Below, piece after piece: positions 55,731 through 64,000 of a stretch of 64,000 nucleotides of DNA. The position numbers were made by a program, and so were the translations under genes. Location of the stretch: contig NZ_JPFU01000013.1 of the NCBI RefSeq assembly GCF_000722695.1, positions 558,001 through 622,000 of the forward strand, in the 5' to 3' direction. Below the pieces are notes generated by a model that had not been told where the DNA came from, did no database searches, and was given only the letters and a program-made list of their open reading frames with translations. The stretch comes from Streptococcus mitis. GTDB lineage: Bacteria; Bacillota; Bacilli; Lactobacillales; Streptococcaceae. Each line of letters opens with the position of its first letter. Within the stretch, counting starts at the first letter, position 1.

Positions 55731-56959
55731 TCAGTGTACTCGCCTTCGGCGACGAATGTCAAGAGTTTTTCTCTAAAATATTCATACTGTTTTTGGCGTA
55801 GTTCAATCTCCTTGGGAAGTCCGATGTTTAAGTCGTTACAAACCGTATCAAAGTTATCTAAAACTTGAACAATACGGGACTGGATTTCAAGAGATGGCAC
55901 TGGGATTTTGAAGGATTTTATTATCCCAGCATTAATATTTGATTGCGATCCTTGTCCCATTGATTTCAAGGTCTCATAATTATAAGTCAACCAATAGTAA
56001 ACATAACGATAATTTGCTATATTTTCATCTATCTCAATGTTACAGCATGCTTGATTTGTTGTTAATGGAATTTTGGCAATACCTACTTTCGCAGCAGTTG
56101 CTCCGTACATAGCCACTATAACCGCATTTTTTTCAATCCATTTAGCTGATGAATTCGCTAATCCTTCTTCCGTTATGCCTAATTCTGTATCATAAATCTC
56201 CCGAAAATCTACCTCTTGAGTTCTAAGCCAAGGAATTGAACCTCCATAATATAAACTATTTGATCTATCTGGTGTGCCTCCTGATGTTATCTTCTTAGAA
56301 ACCTCTAGGAGTGTCTTCCACTCAACCTGATAAGCCTCATCATCAAATGATAACAGTTTATCTCTATAAAAAGAATATTGCTTTTTACGTGAGGTCAATT
56401 CTGAGGTCAATTCTGAGGTCAATTCTGTAACATAATCGGTAAATTTGTCAAGTATTTGCACGATTTTTTCTTGAATTTCTAGAGGAGGGATGGGAATTAA
56501 AAATTTTTCCATATCTTTAGAATTAATTCTAATTACTTTAGTCCCTGTCACTTTTCTCTCTTTCTGCTTTTGAAATTGAAAAGTTCTAAAATAATAGTTG
56601 ATATACCTTGAATTCTGATTAGTCGTTAAAACATAGGAATCTCCAGAGATTCCTATTTCCTCATCTCCCTCCCATACAATGGATTTCCCTACATCCTCTA
56701 CATTTTCTGACGTCGTCGCCATAATAATATCATTAGGCTTCGCTTTTCTTAACTTACAAAATACACTATCATCAGTAAAAGATACCGTGGTTTTTGTCGA
56801 AAATTTATATTTTGTATATATTTGACCATAATGTATTACAGGTTTTCCTTCATCAACAAAGTCTTTCTTTTGCAACCCATTCCCTCTATGAAATTCAACC
56901 ACTTCCCCCAACTCTTTCCACTCAACGGGACAGTTCTGGATTTCTTCTAGGATGTTCAT
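55715..56959 (-). CDS. hsdS: Type I restriction-modification specificity subunit HsdS
   Basis: 414 residues: TRD1 (about 15-165), central conserved coiled coil with TELTSELTSELTS (about 178-190), TRD2 (about 205-355, SGGTPDRSNSLYYGGSIPW) and the C-terminal coiled coil ([19 protein letters not shown]). Two TRDs define the two halves of the recognition site. The ATG at 56959 overlaps the RhuM stop as TGATG, with GGAGG upstream; a GTG at 56962 is less likely. Two tandem repeats in the gene could change spacing or its C-terminus. Confidence 0.92.
   Translation of the reverse strand: MNILEEIQNCPVEWKELGEVVEFHRGNGLQKKDFVDEGKPVIHYGQIYTKYKFSTKTTVSFTDDSVFCKLRKAKPNDIIMATTSENVEDVGKSIVWEGDEEIGISGDSYVLTTNQNSRYINYYFRTFQFQKQKERKVTGTKVIRINSKDMEKFLIPIPPLEIQEKIVQILDKFTDYVTELTSELTSELTSRKKQYSFYRDKLLSFDDEAYQVEWKTLLEVSKKITSGGTPDRSNSLYYGGSIPWLRTQEVDFREIYDTELGITEEGLANSSAKWIEKNAVIVAMYGATAAKVGIAKIPLTTNQACCNIEIDENIANYRYVYYWLTYNYETLKSMGQGSQSNINAGIIKSFKIPVPSLEIQSRIVQVLDNFDTVCNDLNIGLPKEIELRQKQYEYFREKLLTFVAEGEYTESRVE
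56391..56426 (-). repeat. In-frame 12-bp tandem repeat in the hsdS spacer
   Basis: Three perfect GAGGTCAATTCT units (plus strand) encode ELTS repeats between the TRDs. Unit changes keep the frame and alter the length of the coiled-coil spacer, as in the EcoR124 TAEL repeats that change the DNA spacer of the recognition site. Confidence 0.9.
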
Positions 56960-57963
56960 CACTTACCTCCTTCCTTGGCTAGATTTTCAATACTTTTTAT
57001 TTCCTTGAGGTAATCTTTTTCAACTTGACTAAGGGTCTTGGCTTGGTAGCTCTTATATTCCTTATCCACCTTATGCTCCATCTGTTCACGAGAGATAGAG
57101 CCACTATTGTCCAGTAAGTCTTCTCCAGTAGCCTGAAGGATACGATCTACGTGTGTTACCCAGTCAGCCATAGTCATGACTTCTTCTCGCTCTGCCTGTC
57201 TTTCAGCAAAGTCTAGATATCCTGATACAAGCTGATTAAGTCCACGGAGTTCTTTTTCTGTCAGGTAGTTCTTGGCAACTTTTGCCTCGGATAAAGTAGG
57301 AAGGTCTCCCTTAAAAGTAGTCAAGCCCATAAACTCCTTTTCACTATCAACACGATTGTAGATGAGTTCGCTCGCAGTATTGTGGTGAATAGCATAATGC
57401 ATCTTGTTTTGAACCGTCGCAAAGAATTTCTTTGCCTCTGTTGAATTTGCATTATAGTCGCTTGATGTTGCGAAAAGATCTAAAATCTGACGGTAAAAGA
57501 CTTTTTCACTTGAGCGTATATCTCGGATTCTTTCAAGAAGTTCTTTAAAGTAAGAGCCTCCACCCAAGTTTTTCAGACGCTCATCATCCATAGCGAAGCC
57601 CTTAATCAGATACTCTTTCAAGATTGTCGAAGCATAGAGTCTGAACTGAATGCCACGTGGGGAACGCACTCGATAGCCGATCGCTAAAATCATATCAAGA
57701 TTATAGTAGGCGACTTTTTTTGACTGAGTTTTACCAGCCATTGCACCGTGACGAGTGGTTGTCAACTGATAGTTGACAACCACTGTTTCATCTAATTCAC
57801 CATCTTCAAATATTACCTTGATATGTTTACTAATGTTTTGCTTAGAAGTTTGAAAGAGCTCAGCTAGTTCTTGTTGGGTCAGCCAAACCGTTCCATTATC
57901 CAAGTGGAGTTCAATAGCAGACTCTCCGTCATCAGTTCTATAGAGAATCACATCATTTGCCAT
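56959..57963 (-). CDS. RhuM family protein
   Basis: 334 residues. N-terminal winged-helix-like part ([21 protein letters not shown]) and the RhuM core ([30 protein letters not shown]) followed by a charged C-terminal coil. The family is a frequent passenger of type I RM loci and pathogenicity islands with no established biochemical role. Overlaps hsdM by 11 bases and hsdS by 3, so it is expressed as part of the RM operon. Confidence 0.85.
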   Translation of the reverse strand: MANDVILYRTDDGESAIELHLDNGTVWLTQQELAELFQTSKQNISKHIKVIFEDGELDETVVVNYQLTTTRHGAMAGKTQSKKVAYYNLDMILAIGYRVRSPRGIQFRLYASTILKEYLIKGFAMDDERLKNLGGGSYFKELLERIRDIRSSEKVFYRQILDLFATSSDYNANSTEAKKFFATVQNKMHYAIHHNTASELIYNRVDSEKEFMGLTTFKGDLPTLSEAKVAKNYLTEKELRGLNQLVSGYLDFAERQAEREEVMTMADWVTHVDRILQATGEDLLDNSGSISREQMEHKVDKEYKSYQAKTLSQVEKDYLKEIKSIENLAKEGGK

Positions 57964-59524
57964 GGCTCAATTCCTCTACAATCTTGTCTATCTCTGCACG
58001 CAAGTAATCAATCTTGGCTACAGTTTCTGCAATTTCTTGATTGAGCATATCAATATCAATCTTCTCACGTGTATCTTCTTGTTCGACATAGGTTGATACA
58101 GACAGGTTGTAATCCTGCTCTGAACCAATCACATCATTATCAACGAGAGCCGCTTTATAGTCTACGCTTTGACAATTAGTAAACAATTCAATAATGTGCT
58201 CAATATTGTCATCCGTCAAGACATTGTTATTGGTCTCTTTTTTGAATTCTTTACTTGCATCAATAAAGAGTGTTTTATTTTCAACTTTATTCTTCGCTAG
58301 AACTAAAATCGTGGTCGCAATAGAAGTTCCAAAGAAGAGATTGTCTGGAAGGGAAATAACCGCTTCAACAAAGTTGTTATCTACTAGATACTGACGAATG
58401 GTCTTTTCAGCTCCACCACGATAGAAAATACCTGGGAAACATACAATAGCTGCTCGACCTTTATTGGACAAGTGATTGAGACTATGCATGATAAAGGCAA
58501 AGTCAGCTTTTGACTTAGGAGCTAGCTTACCAGCTGGCGCAAAGCGGTCATCATTTATTAGAGTTGGATCTCCATCTCCCACCCATTTGACAGAATACGG
58601 AGGGTTAGAAACGATAGCATCAAATGGCTTTTCTTCTAAATGCTGAGGATTTAAAAGGGTATCTCCTCGCTTAATATCAAAGTTATTGTAGTTGATATTG
58701 TGCAAGAACATATTCATACGAGCCAAGTTATAGTTGGTCATGTTAATTTCTTGACCAAAAAATCCATCTTCTAGAATATGGTCTTCATATTGTTTTTTCA
58801 TTTGAAGAAGGAGAGAGCCTGAACCACATGTTGGGTCATAGACCTTGTTAATCTTGTCCTTTCCGACCATCACTAGACGAGCTAGTAGTTTAGAGACTGT
58901 CTGAGGTGTGAAAAATTCACCCCCACTTTTTCCTGCATTACTTGCATAGTTGGAAATCAAGAACTCATAAGCATCCCCAAAGGCATCGATGTCATTTTCC
59001 TCAAAGTTACCAAAGTTAATGCTATTGATACCATTTAGAATGTCAGAAAGTCGTTTATTTTTTTCTGGAACAGTTCCACCAAGGATATTGCTTCGTGTAT
59101 CCAAGTTATCAAACAAACCTTTGATATCATCCTCTGATTTGAAGCCAATCGCTGATTTCTCAATAGCTTGGAAAATATTGGCCAAGTCTTCGTTTAAATT
59201 TTCATTTTGCGAGGCATTCTCGACAACATTTTCAAATAGTTGACTCGGAAGAATAAAAAATCCCTTATCCTCAACTGTTCCTGGTTTGAAATCTTGCTCA
59301 GCTTCTTGGTCACTCAATTCAGCATAACGGAATTCTAGATCCCCAGCCTCATGCTCAGCGCGGTCAAAATAGTCTGCCATATGCTCTGAAATAAAGCGAT
59401 AGAAAAGGATTCCTAGGATATATTGCTTAAAATCCCAACCATCTACAGCTCCACGCACATCGTCCGCAATCGCCCAAATTTTACGATGCAGTTCCTTGCG
59501 TTCTGTATTTTCTTTACTTGCCAT
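57953..59524 (-). CDS. hsdM: Type I restriction-modification methyltransferase HsdM
   Basis: N6-adenine methyltransferase subunit, 523 residues. N-terminal helical HsdM_N domain, SAM motif [16 protein letters not shown], catalytic NPPYSVKW, then a C-terminal coiled coil that binds HsdS. First gene of the six-gene operon hsdM-rhuM-hsdS-half hsdS-prrC-like-hsdR. A TAAAAT -10 lies upstream on the minus strand. Confidence 0.95.
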   Translation of the reverse strand: MASKENTERKELHRKIWAIADDVRGAVDGWDFKQYILGILFYRFISEHMADYFDRAEHEAGDLEFRYAELSDQEAEQDFKPGTVEDKGFFILPSQLFENVVENASQNENLNEDLANIFQAIEKSAIGFKSEDDIKGLFDNLDTRSNILGGTVPEKNKRLSDILNGINSINFGNFEENDIDAFGDAYEFLISNYASNAGKSGGEFFTPQTVSKLLARLVMVGKDKINKVYDPTCGSGSLLLQMKKQYEDHILEDGFFGQEINMTNYNLARMNMFLHNINYNNFDIKRGDTLLNPQHLEEKPFDAIVSNPPYSVKWVGDGDPTLINDDRFAPAGKLAPKSKADFAFIMHSLNHLSNKGRAAIVCFPGIFYRGGAEKTIRQYLVDNNFVEAVISLPDNLFFGTSIATTILVLAKNKVENKTLFIDASKEFKKETNNNVLTDDNIEHIIELFTNCQSVDYKAALVDNDVIGSEQDYNLSVSTYVEQEDTREKIDIDMLNQEIAETVAKIDYLRAEIDKIVEELSHGK

Positions 59525-59602
59525 TTTTACTTCCCTTATTTAATGTATTGTCTTTTCTATTTTATCATATTTTAAGAAAACGAAAATAATGCGTTATTTA
59601 GG

Positions 59603-60523
59603 TTATGAATAAGAAATAGTTTTTAAGTAGTCTATAGAATCTGGATGAACAAATATCTGTCTCTCAGCGTGTCTAGCTTGAAGATTATTAACTGAGTTTA
59701 TAAAAGTAATATCATGATTTGAAAAAAATCCTAGTGTATTATTCAAATTTTTCATATTTCTACCAAAAAACTTCTTTGGTACTATCTTAATAAGGATTTT
59801 ACTGGACAATGGATAGTAGATAAATGTATCATCTCTTCCTACACCGTTGTCAGCATATGAAACTGAATTTCTAATAAAATTATACATCACAACTGGAGAG
59901 TCGCTTGTAATAAATGGAATACTAGAATTATTGAAATAAACTAACCAAATTTTATCAACCAATACCTTAGAAAGTTTTTCCAGTCTATCTATCTCTGCAA
60001 TTAATGGAATAGTCATATCTCTTATAAAGTCATTTTTATTATTTACAACATCTTCTAATCTGCCTTTTATTATTTCAGGATGTAATTCAAACTGTTCGGA
60101 TGTTTCGTTGATTGTCTCATCAAACATAATTTTCCCATTCTCAAACCTACGTTCTAAAAATCCTGGAACTCTTAACACTTGAAAAGTGATCATTTTAGAT
60201 AACGAGCGAATCTGAGAAACTGTTAAAACATCATTCTTTTTTTGAGATAATGTTAGTGAAGCAATTATGTTAGTCATCTCTGGTCCATATAACGGTTCAA
60301 TCTCGCTAGAGAAAAATTTCTCCCAATATTTAGAATCTTTTTTATCACTAACGTCATAAAAGTTTTTCCTAAACGCCACATTATCAACTGAATCTATAAA
60401 AATTTTATTAAGTTTAAATTGTTTAACTGCTATATTATAGCCTTTATTATTAAGATTTTTCTTACTGAATCGTTTTAAATAACTTTTAGGAACAACATGC
60501 TGTTTAATATTTGATTTAATCAT
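59603..60523 (-). CDS. DUF4238 domain protein
   Basis: 306 residues. Starts with the DUF4238 hallmark KQHVVPKSYLKRFSKKN, followed by a YWEKFFSSEIEP segment and WLVYFNNSSIPFITSDSPVV near 185-205. Function unknown. It starts 7 bases after the putative nuclease gene and the two make one transcript, more AT-rich than their neighbours. Its place next to a type I RM operon suggests a defence role, which is inference. Confidence 0.72.
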   Translation of the reverse strand: MIKSNIKQHVVPKSYLKRFSKKNLNNKGYNIAVKQFKLNKIFIDSVDNVAFRKNFYDVSDKKDSKYWEKFFSSEIEPLYGPEMTNIIASLTLSQKKNDVLTVSQIRSLSKMITFQVLRVPGFLERRFENGKIMFDETINETSEQFELHPEIIKGRLEDVVNNKNDFIRDMTIPLIAEIDRLEKLSKVLVDKIWLVYFNNSSIPFITSDSPVVMYNFIRNSVSYADNGVGRDDTFIYYPLSSKILIKIVPKKFFGRNMKNLNNTLGFFSNHDITFINSVNNLQARHAERQIFVHPDSIDYLKTISYS

Positions 60524-60530
60524 ATTCCTT

Positions 60531-61787
60531 CTATCTATCTAGTTCACACAAGCTGACTTCTCGGAAACGAGATAGTATATCTTCTGAACTTAATTTTCCT
60601 GTTTTAAACTGTTCAAACATTTTTAAGAAAATAAGACTATCTATTATCAACACATTATTAGCTGCATTGCAGGCTACTTCAATAACATTATTGCTAACAG
60701 GTAGCCGTTCCTCAGGTTTTATATCCTTAAATCGATTTACTATGATTATCTTTTTAATTACGTCTGGAACAACTTCTTTTGTTTCTTCATAAATATGTCC
60801 GTGAGTCACTAATTGTGAAATATTTGATTTTTTTACATCTTTTGTTAAACCTTTGAATTCAAAAATGTAATGAATCCCATTTTTCTCGAAAGAATAATCT
60901 TCATTTTTTCTATCTTCAAATTCACTTTGAACATCACACATTATTTCTAACATTTCTGTCAAAATTACTTCTAATTCCGATCCTGATTTAAATAAAATTG
61001 ATTCAAAACGTTTATTTTCACGAATAATTTCTTTTGAAATTTTTATTTTATCATTAGACTCTTCAATCTTTTTATTTTCTATTTGTATAGCTTCATTTTG
61101 CTTAATATCATCAAAAAAATGTAGTTCTTGAAACCAGTCAGGCGCCTCTTCTTCGGTTTCATCCATCAAAACACTTTGTACTAAGACTGATAATTCATCA
61201 TTATTTTTAGCTTGTAGGGTCGTTAATGAATACTTACCATGTGATACAAATACTAATTTTTCGCTTCCGTCCGAATAGACCATATCCTCTGGTAGATTAT
61301 AACCGTCATAATAATTCTCCCCCATTTCTGAGTTCAAATAGAAATCAGCTGATAGTCTGATACCTGACAAATTTGTATGAGTTTTTTCGTAATATAAATC
61401 AATATCTATTGGTATAACTTTTTCTAAATTATAAACCAAATACTTGATAATATCTTTAAGTTGCTCCCTAGCCAAAAATTCTTTGCCTGTTCCTCTAATT
61501 GGTGAGGTATATTCCGTTTTAAATCTAATATTTGGAGGTAAAATATATAAGAATTTTGTCTTAAATGAGTGACGAACACTAGTTAATAGTGTTTGAAAGT
61601 CATTATCGCAGTTTAGCGTTTCAAAATCCGTAATAGAAGAATGGTTTAACCAAATTGACGAACTAGTCAAATCAATAATATTTAAATCATAGGAATCTAA
61701 AGAATGAGCATGTCCAAATGAATTACACTCCGTTACACTATAATCATTTTCATTACGTCCATTATAATTTATTAACTGTATCTGCAT
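60531..61787 (-). CDS. Uncharacterised protein with C-terminal PD-(D/E)XK-like nuclease site
   Basis: 418 residues, no family recognised. The N-terminal two thirds has no clear motif (IWLNHSS, YILPPNIRF). A coiled-coil region of about 235-265 (IENKKIEESNDKIKIS) leads to a C-terminal domain with E271, D297, E310-F-K312-G and Q325, the E...D...ExK...QL pattern of PD-(D/E)XK nucleases. AAAGGAAAAGA precedes the ATG and a TATAAT-like -10 lies upstream. Likely co-expressed with the DUF4238 gene; the pair may be an unrecognised phage-defence module. Confidence 0.65.
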   Translation of the reverse strand: MQIQLINYNGRNENDYSVTECNSFGHAHSLDSYDLNIIDLTSSSIWLNHSSITDFETLNCDNDFQTLLTSVRHSFKTKFLYILPPNIRFKTEYTSPIRGTGKEFLAREQLKDIIKYLVYNLEKVIPIDIDLYYEKTHTNLSGIRLSADFYLNSEMGENYYDGYNLPEDMVYSDGSEKLVFVSHGKYSLTTLQAKNNDELSVLVQSVLMDETEEEAPDWFQELHFFDDIKQNEAIQIENKKIEESNDKIKISKEIIRENKRFESILFKSGSELEVILTEMLEIMCDVQSEFEDRKNEDYSFEKNGIHYIFEFKGLTKDVKKSNISQLVTHGHIYEETKEVVPDVIKKIIIVNRFKDIKPEERLPVSNNVIEVACNAANNVLIIDSLIFLKMFEQFKTGKLSSEDILSRFREVSLCELDR

Positions 61788-61862
61788 TCTTTTCCTTTCT
61801 ATCTTACATCGAATCTATTTTCTCTCTTTAATTTTCCTACTAAAATTATACCACGAAACCAC

Positions 61863-61895
61863 AAAAAATCCCCTTAGAAATCCGCTTCTAAGGGG
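61863..61895 (-). terminator. Terminator upstream of the nuclease-DUF4238 unit
   Basis: CCCCTTAGAA / TTCTAAGGGG perfect 10-bp stem followed by ATTTTTTGT on the minus strand, just after the 94-residue frame. Confidence 0.85.
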
Positions 61896-61901
61896 TTGTC
61901 T

Positions 61902-62186
61902 TTATCCTGCTGCTTGGCCTGGTTCTGCTGATTTGGTCTTTTTATCTTTCTTGCTACTAGTGATGAGACGGCGTTTGCTATCTCGGATGCCATTGAGTTC
62001 CTTGAAGAGTTGAGTCAAGTGTTCTTTTTCAGGATAGGCTTCTGCGCTGGCTGCGGTATGGTCGTAGCTAGTTGAAAGTTCAGTTCGGAGTTGTCTGGTC
62101 GTGCCAACTTCCTTGGCAGACTTGGAAGCACGCGCCTTACTTTCCACTTGGTCATATTCCTCTTGAGAATTGACCACCACCGTCAA
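61902..62186 (-). CDS. Hypothetical protein, perhaps the tail of a truncated gene
   Basis: 94 codons from a TTG: charged and Lys-rich, ending DKKTKSAEPGQAAG. No family recognised. No ribosome-binding site precedes the TTG, and the frame is open a further 11 codons upstream with a hydrophobic KSILLL stretch. A strong terminator directly after the stop supports a real 3' end. It lies at the edge of the accessory region and could be what is left of a gene cut by its insertion. Confidence 0.4.
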   Translation of the reverse strand: MTVVVNSQEEYDQVESKARASKSAKEVGTTRQLRTELSTSYDHTAASAEAYPEKEHLTQLFKELNGIRDSKRRLITSSKKDKKTKSAEPGQAAG

Positions 62187-62375
62187 CAGTAGAATGCTTT
62201 TAAATTTATGGAATTACGATTGTTCTAAACCTAGAATACATGTAAACTTTAGGGAACAGACCTATTCTAAGTATCGAAGACCTATTTACTATCCATTCCT
62301 CATCAAAAAGACTCATTCCCCCTTTCTCCTCCAAAATATGGTATAGTAGAAATATACTATCTATGAGGAGTTTAC

Positions 62376-62993
62376 ATGTCACAGGATAAACAAATGAAAG
62401 CTGTTTCTCCCCTTCTGCAGCAAGTTATCAACATCTCATCGATTGTCGGTGGGGTTGGGAGTTTGATTTTCTGTATTTGGGCTTATCAGGCTGGGATTTT
62501 ACAGTCTAAGGAAACCCTCTCTGCCTTTATCCAGCAGGCAGGGATTTGGGGGCCACCTCTCTTTATTTTTTTACAGATTTTACAGACGGTCGTTCCTATC
62601 ATTCCTGGGGCCTTGACCTCGGTGGCAGGAGTCTTTATCTACGGGCACATCATTGGCACCATCTACAACTATATCGGCATCGTGATTGGCTGTGCCATTA
62701 TCTTTTATCTGGTGCGCCTCTATGGGGCTGCTTTTGTCCAGTCCGTCGTCAGCAAGCGCACCTACGACAAGTATATCGGTTGGCTGGATAAGGGCAATCG
62801 TTTTGACCGTTTCTTTATCTTTATGATGATTTGGCCTGTTAGTCCTGCTGACTTTCTCTGTATGCTGGCTGCCTTGACCAAGATGACCTTCAAGCGCTAT
62901 ATGACCATCATCATTCTGACCAAGCCCTTTACTCTCGTGGTTTATACCTACGGTCTGACCTATATTATCGACTTTTTCTGGCAAATGCTTTGA
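62376..62993 (+). CDS. TVP38/TMEM64 family membrane protein (VTT domain)
   Basis: DedA/VTT superfamily integral membrane protein, 205 residues with about five transmembrane helices. The central SNARE-associated/VTT motif region includes PIIPGALTSVAGVFIYG and MIWPVSPADFLCMLAALTKMTF. Family members act in lipid or undecaprenyl-phosphate flipping or envelope stability; this one is uncharacterised. GAGGAG precedes the ATG. Monocistronic on the plus strand. Confidence 0.88.
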   Translation: MSQDKQMKAVSPLLQQVINISSIVGGVGSLIFCIWAYQAGILQSKETLSAFIQQAGIWGPPLFIFLQILQTVVPIIPGALTSVAGVFIYGHIIGTIYNYIGIVIGCAIIFYLVRLYGAAFVQSVVSKRTYDKYIGWLDKGNRFDRFFIFMMIWPVSPADFLCMLAALTKMTFKRYMTIIILTKPFTLVVYTYGLTYIIDFFWQML

Positions 62994-62998
62994 CACGT

Positions 62999-63031
62999 AA
63001 AAATCCGTTTGGTTGCCCAAGCGGATTTTTT
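62999..63031 (+). terminator. Terminator of the TVP38 gene
   Basis: AAAAATCCG / CGGATTTTT stem around TTTGGTTGCCCAAG, with TTTTTTAG following on the plus strand. Confidence 0.8.
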
Positions 63032-63277
63032 AGAGCGTAGATTAACTATAGCTTGATACTAAATATACTTTGGTATAGAAATCATGCCTATTTTTCGATA
63101 GTGAGGCGAGGACTTACCTAGCCTTTCCGCCGTGATAGAAACACCTGAAATCTAATGGTTTCAGATGTTCCGAAACTTTGAGACATTAGGCTCAAAGTTT
63201 AGGTATGAAATTTCGAAGAAAGTCGCTACCGTCCGTAATCACTTAAGGAAAGGCTCAAAAATATTGTTTTCAGCCAC
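63032..63277. other. Structured intergenic region between TVP38 gene and scrK
   Basis: No gene. Two hairpins are visible: CACCTGAAA / TTTCAGATG (63150-63170) and AACTTTGAG / CTCAAAGTT (63174-63200). AGGCGAGG and CCTTTCCGCC lie near AAGGAAAGG in partly inverted order. It may be a degenerate small repeat element; I could not assign it to BOX or RUP. Confidence 0.4.
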
Positions 63278-63307
63278 AAAATCCGTTTGGTTTCCCAAGC
63301 GGATTTT
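63278..63307 (-). terminator. Terminator-like hairpin after scrK
   Basis: AAAATCCG / CGGATTTT stem, almost identical in loop and arms to that at 62999-63031, 5 bases after the scrK stop on the minus strand. Confidence 0.6.
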
Positions 63308-63312
63308 GTGCT

Positions 63313-64000
63313 TTATTTTGAAACTTCTTTTGCAAGAACAAAGTTCCCAAGTGTGGCAGAACCATTTCCTGCAACTGCTGGTGTCACGATGTAATCACGC
63401 ACATCAGGTACTGGTAGGTAACCATTGAGAAGAGATGTAAATTTCTCACGGACACGGTCCAGCATGTGTTGTTGAGCCATGACCCCTCCACCAAAGACAA
63501 TCACGTCTGGGCGGAAAGTCACTGTCGCATTAACCGCAGCTTGAGCGATATAGTAGGCTTGAACATCCCAAACAGGGTTGTTGAGTTCAATGTTTTCCCC
63601 ACGAACACCTGTACGAGCTTCCAAACTTGGACCAGCTGCATAGCCTTCCAAACATCCTTTGTGGAATGGACAAACACCGTTGAATTCTTTTTCAATATCC
63701 ATTGGGTGTCTAGCAACATAGTAGTGACCCATTTCAGGGTGACCCACACCACCGATAAACTCACCACGTTGGATGACACCTGCACCGATACCTGTACCGA
63801 TTGTGTAGTAAACTAAGTTTTCGATACGGCCACCAGCATTGTTACGGGCAACCACTTCACCATAAGCAGAGCTGTTTACGTCGGTTGTGAAATACATTGG
63901 CACGTTAAGGGCACGACGAAGGGCACCAAGCAAGTCCACATTTGCCCAGTTTGGTTTTGGAGTCGTTGTGATAAAGCCATAAGTTTTTGAGTTTTTATCA
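63313..64000 (-). CDS. scrK: Fructokinase (ROK family), partial
   Basis: Phosphorylates fructose from sucrose metabolism. The ROK-type core is seen: YYTIGTGIGAGVI, zinc-binding CPFHKGC with the preceding GHPEMGH, and FGGGVMAQQ. The stretch YGFITTTPKPNW continues off the right edge, so the N-terminal part (about 65 residues) is missing. Its closest match by memory is streptococcal ScrK, part of the scr sucrose operon. Confidence 0.9.
   Translation of the reverse strand, partial: DKNSKTYGFITTTPKPNWANVDLLGALRRALNVPMYFTTDVNSSAYGEVVARNNAGGRIENLVYYTIGTGIGAGVIQRGEFIGGVGHPEMGHYYVARHPMDIEKEFNGVCPFHKGCLEGYAAGPSLEARTGVRGENIELNNPVWDVQAYYIAQAAVNATVTFRPDVIVFGGGVMAQQHMLDRVREKFTSLLNGYLPVPDVRDYIVTPAVAGNGSATLGNFVLAKEVSK

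Overview
The window is a chromosomal segment of a mitis-group Streptococcus, close to S. pneumoniae or S. mitis. Three things point there: three BOX repeats carrying the BOXA1R-type core, a LytC-type lysozyme with choline-binding repeats ahead of its GH25 domain, and many housekeeping proteins that read as pneumococcal orthologues. Almost all genes lie on the minus strand. The plus-strand genes are an IS30-type transposase, a lone amino-acid binding lipoprotein, a four-gene amino-acid ABC operon with the NADPH oxidase gene behind it, and a TVP38-family membrane protein.

Layout. 0-12 kb: rapZ, ridA, engB, clpX, a 56-aa membrane peptide, folA, dpr, lytC, tpiA, an IS30 element set in a cluster of IS-end-like repeats, dnaD, metA, apt and a methyltransferase gene. 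12-34.7 kb: rplA/rplK, L,D-carboxypeptidase, HIT protein, M42 peptidase, brnQ, rhodanese, UDG-like protein, pepV, nitroreductase, aatB-like gene, phosphoesterase, uvrC, matrixin-like protease, esterase, RNase J2, recJ, the ABC operon and a bacterial NOX. 34.7-36.9 kb: msmK and a PucR-type regulator. 36.9-46.4 kb: mrnC, cysS, a GNAT gene, cysE, pnp, metF and metE. From memory of pneumococcal maps these are collinear blocks from opposite replichores, so the order suggests ori-ter symmetric inversions.

47-62 kb is the accessory part. It holds an orphan antitoxin, a Pyr_excise/DUF1722 pair and two adjacent Fic genes bounded by 27-bp direct repeats. Next come a leftover hsdM tail and a type I restriction-modification operon reading hsdM - rhuM - hsdS - half hsdS - PrrC-like ATPase - hsdR. 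An AT-rich two-gene module follows (a putative PD-(D/E)XK nuclease and a DUF4238 protein). The PrrC-like gene keeps an Arg-x3-Glu...His triad of the anticodon-nuclease type, so the operon looks like restriction backed by a tRNA-cleaving guard. hsdS has a 3 x 12-bp in-frame repeat in its central spacer and a 4 x 5-bp repeat over its stop codon.

The most unusual non-coding signal is upstream of pnp: three tandem units of about 111-126 bp, each with a hairpin whose stem sequence differs but whose pairing is kept, followed on the minus strand by a T-rich tract. A second repeat of about 100 bp, about 80% conserved, lies upstream of both pnp and metE and retains a conserved translation. The window ends inside scrK.
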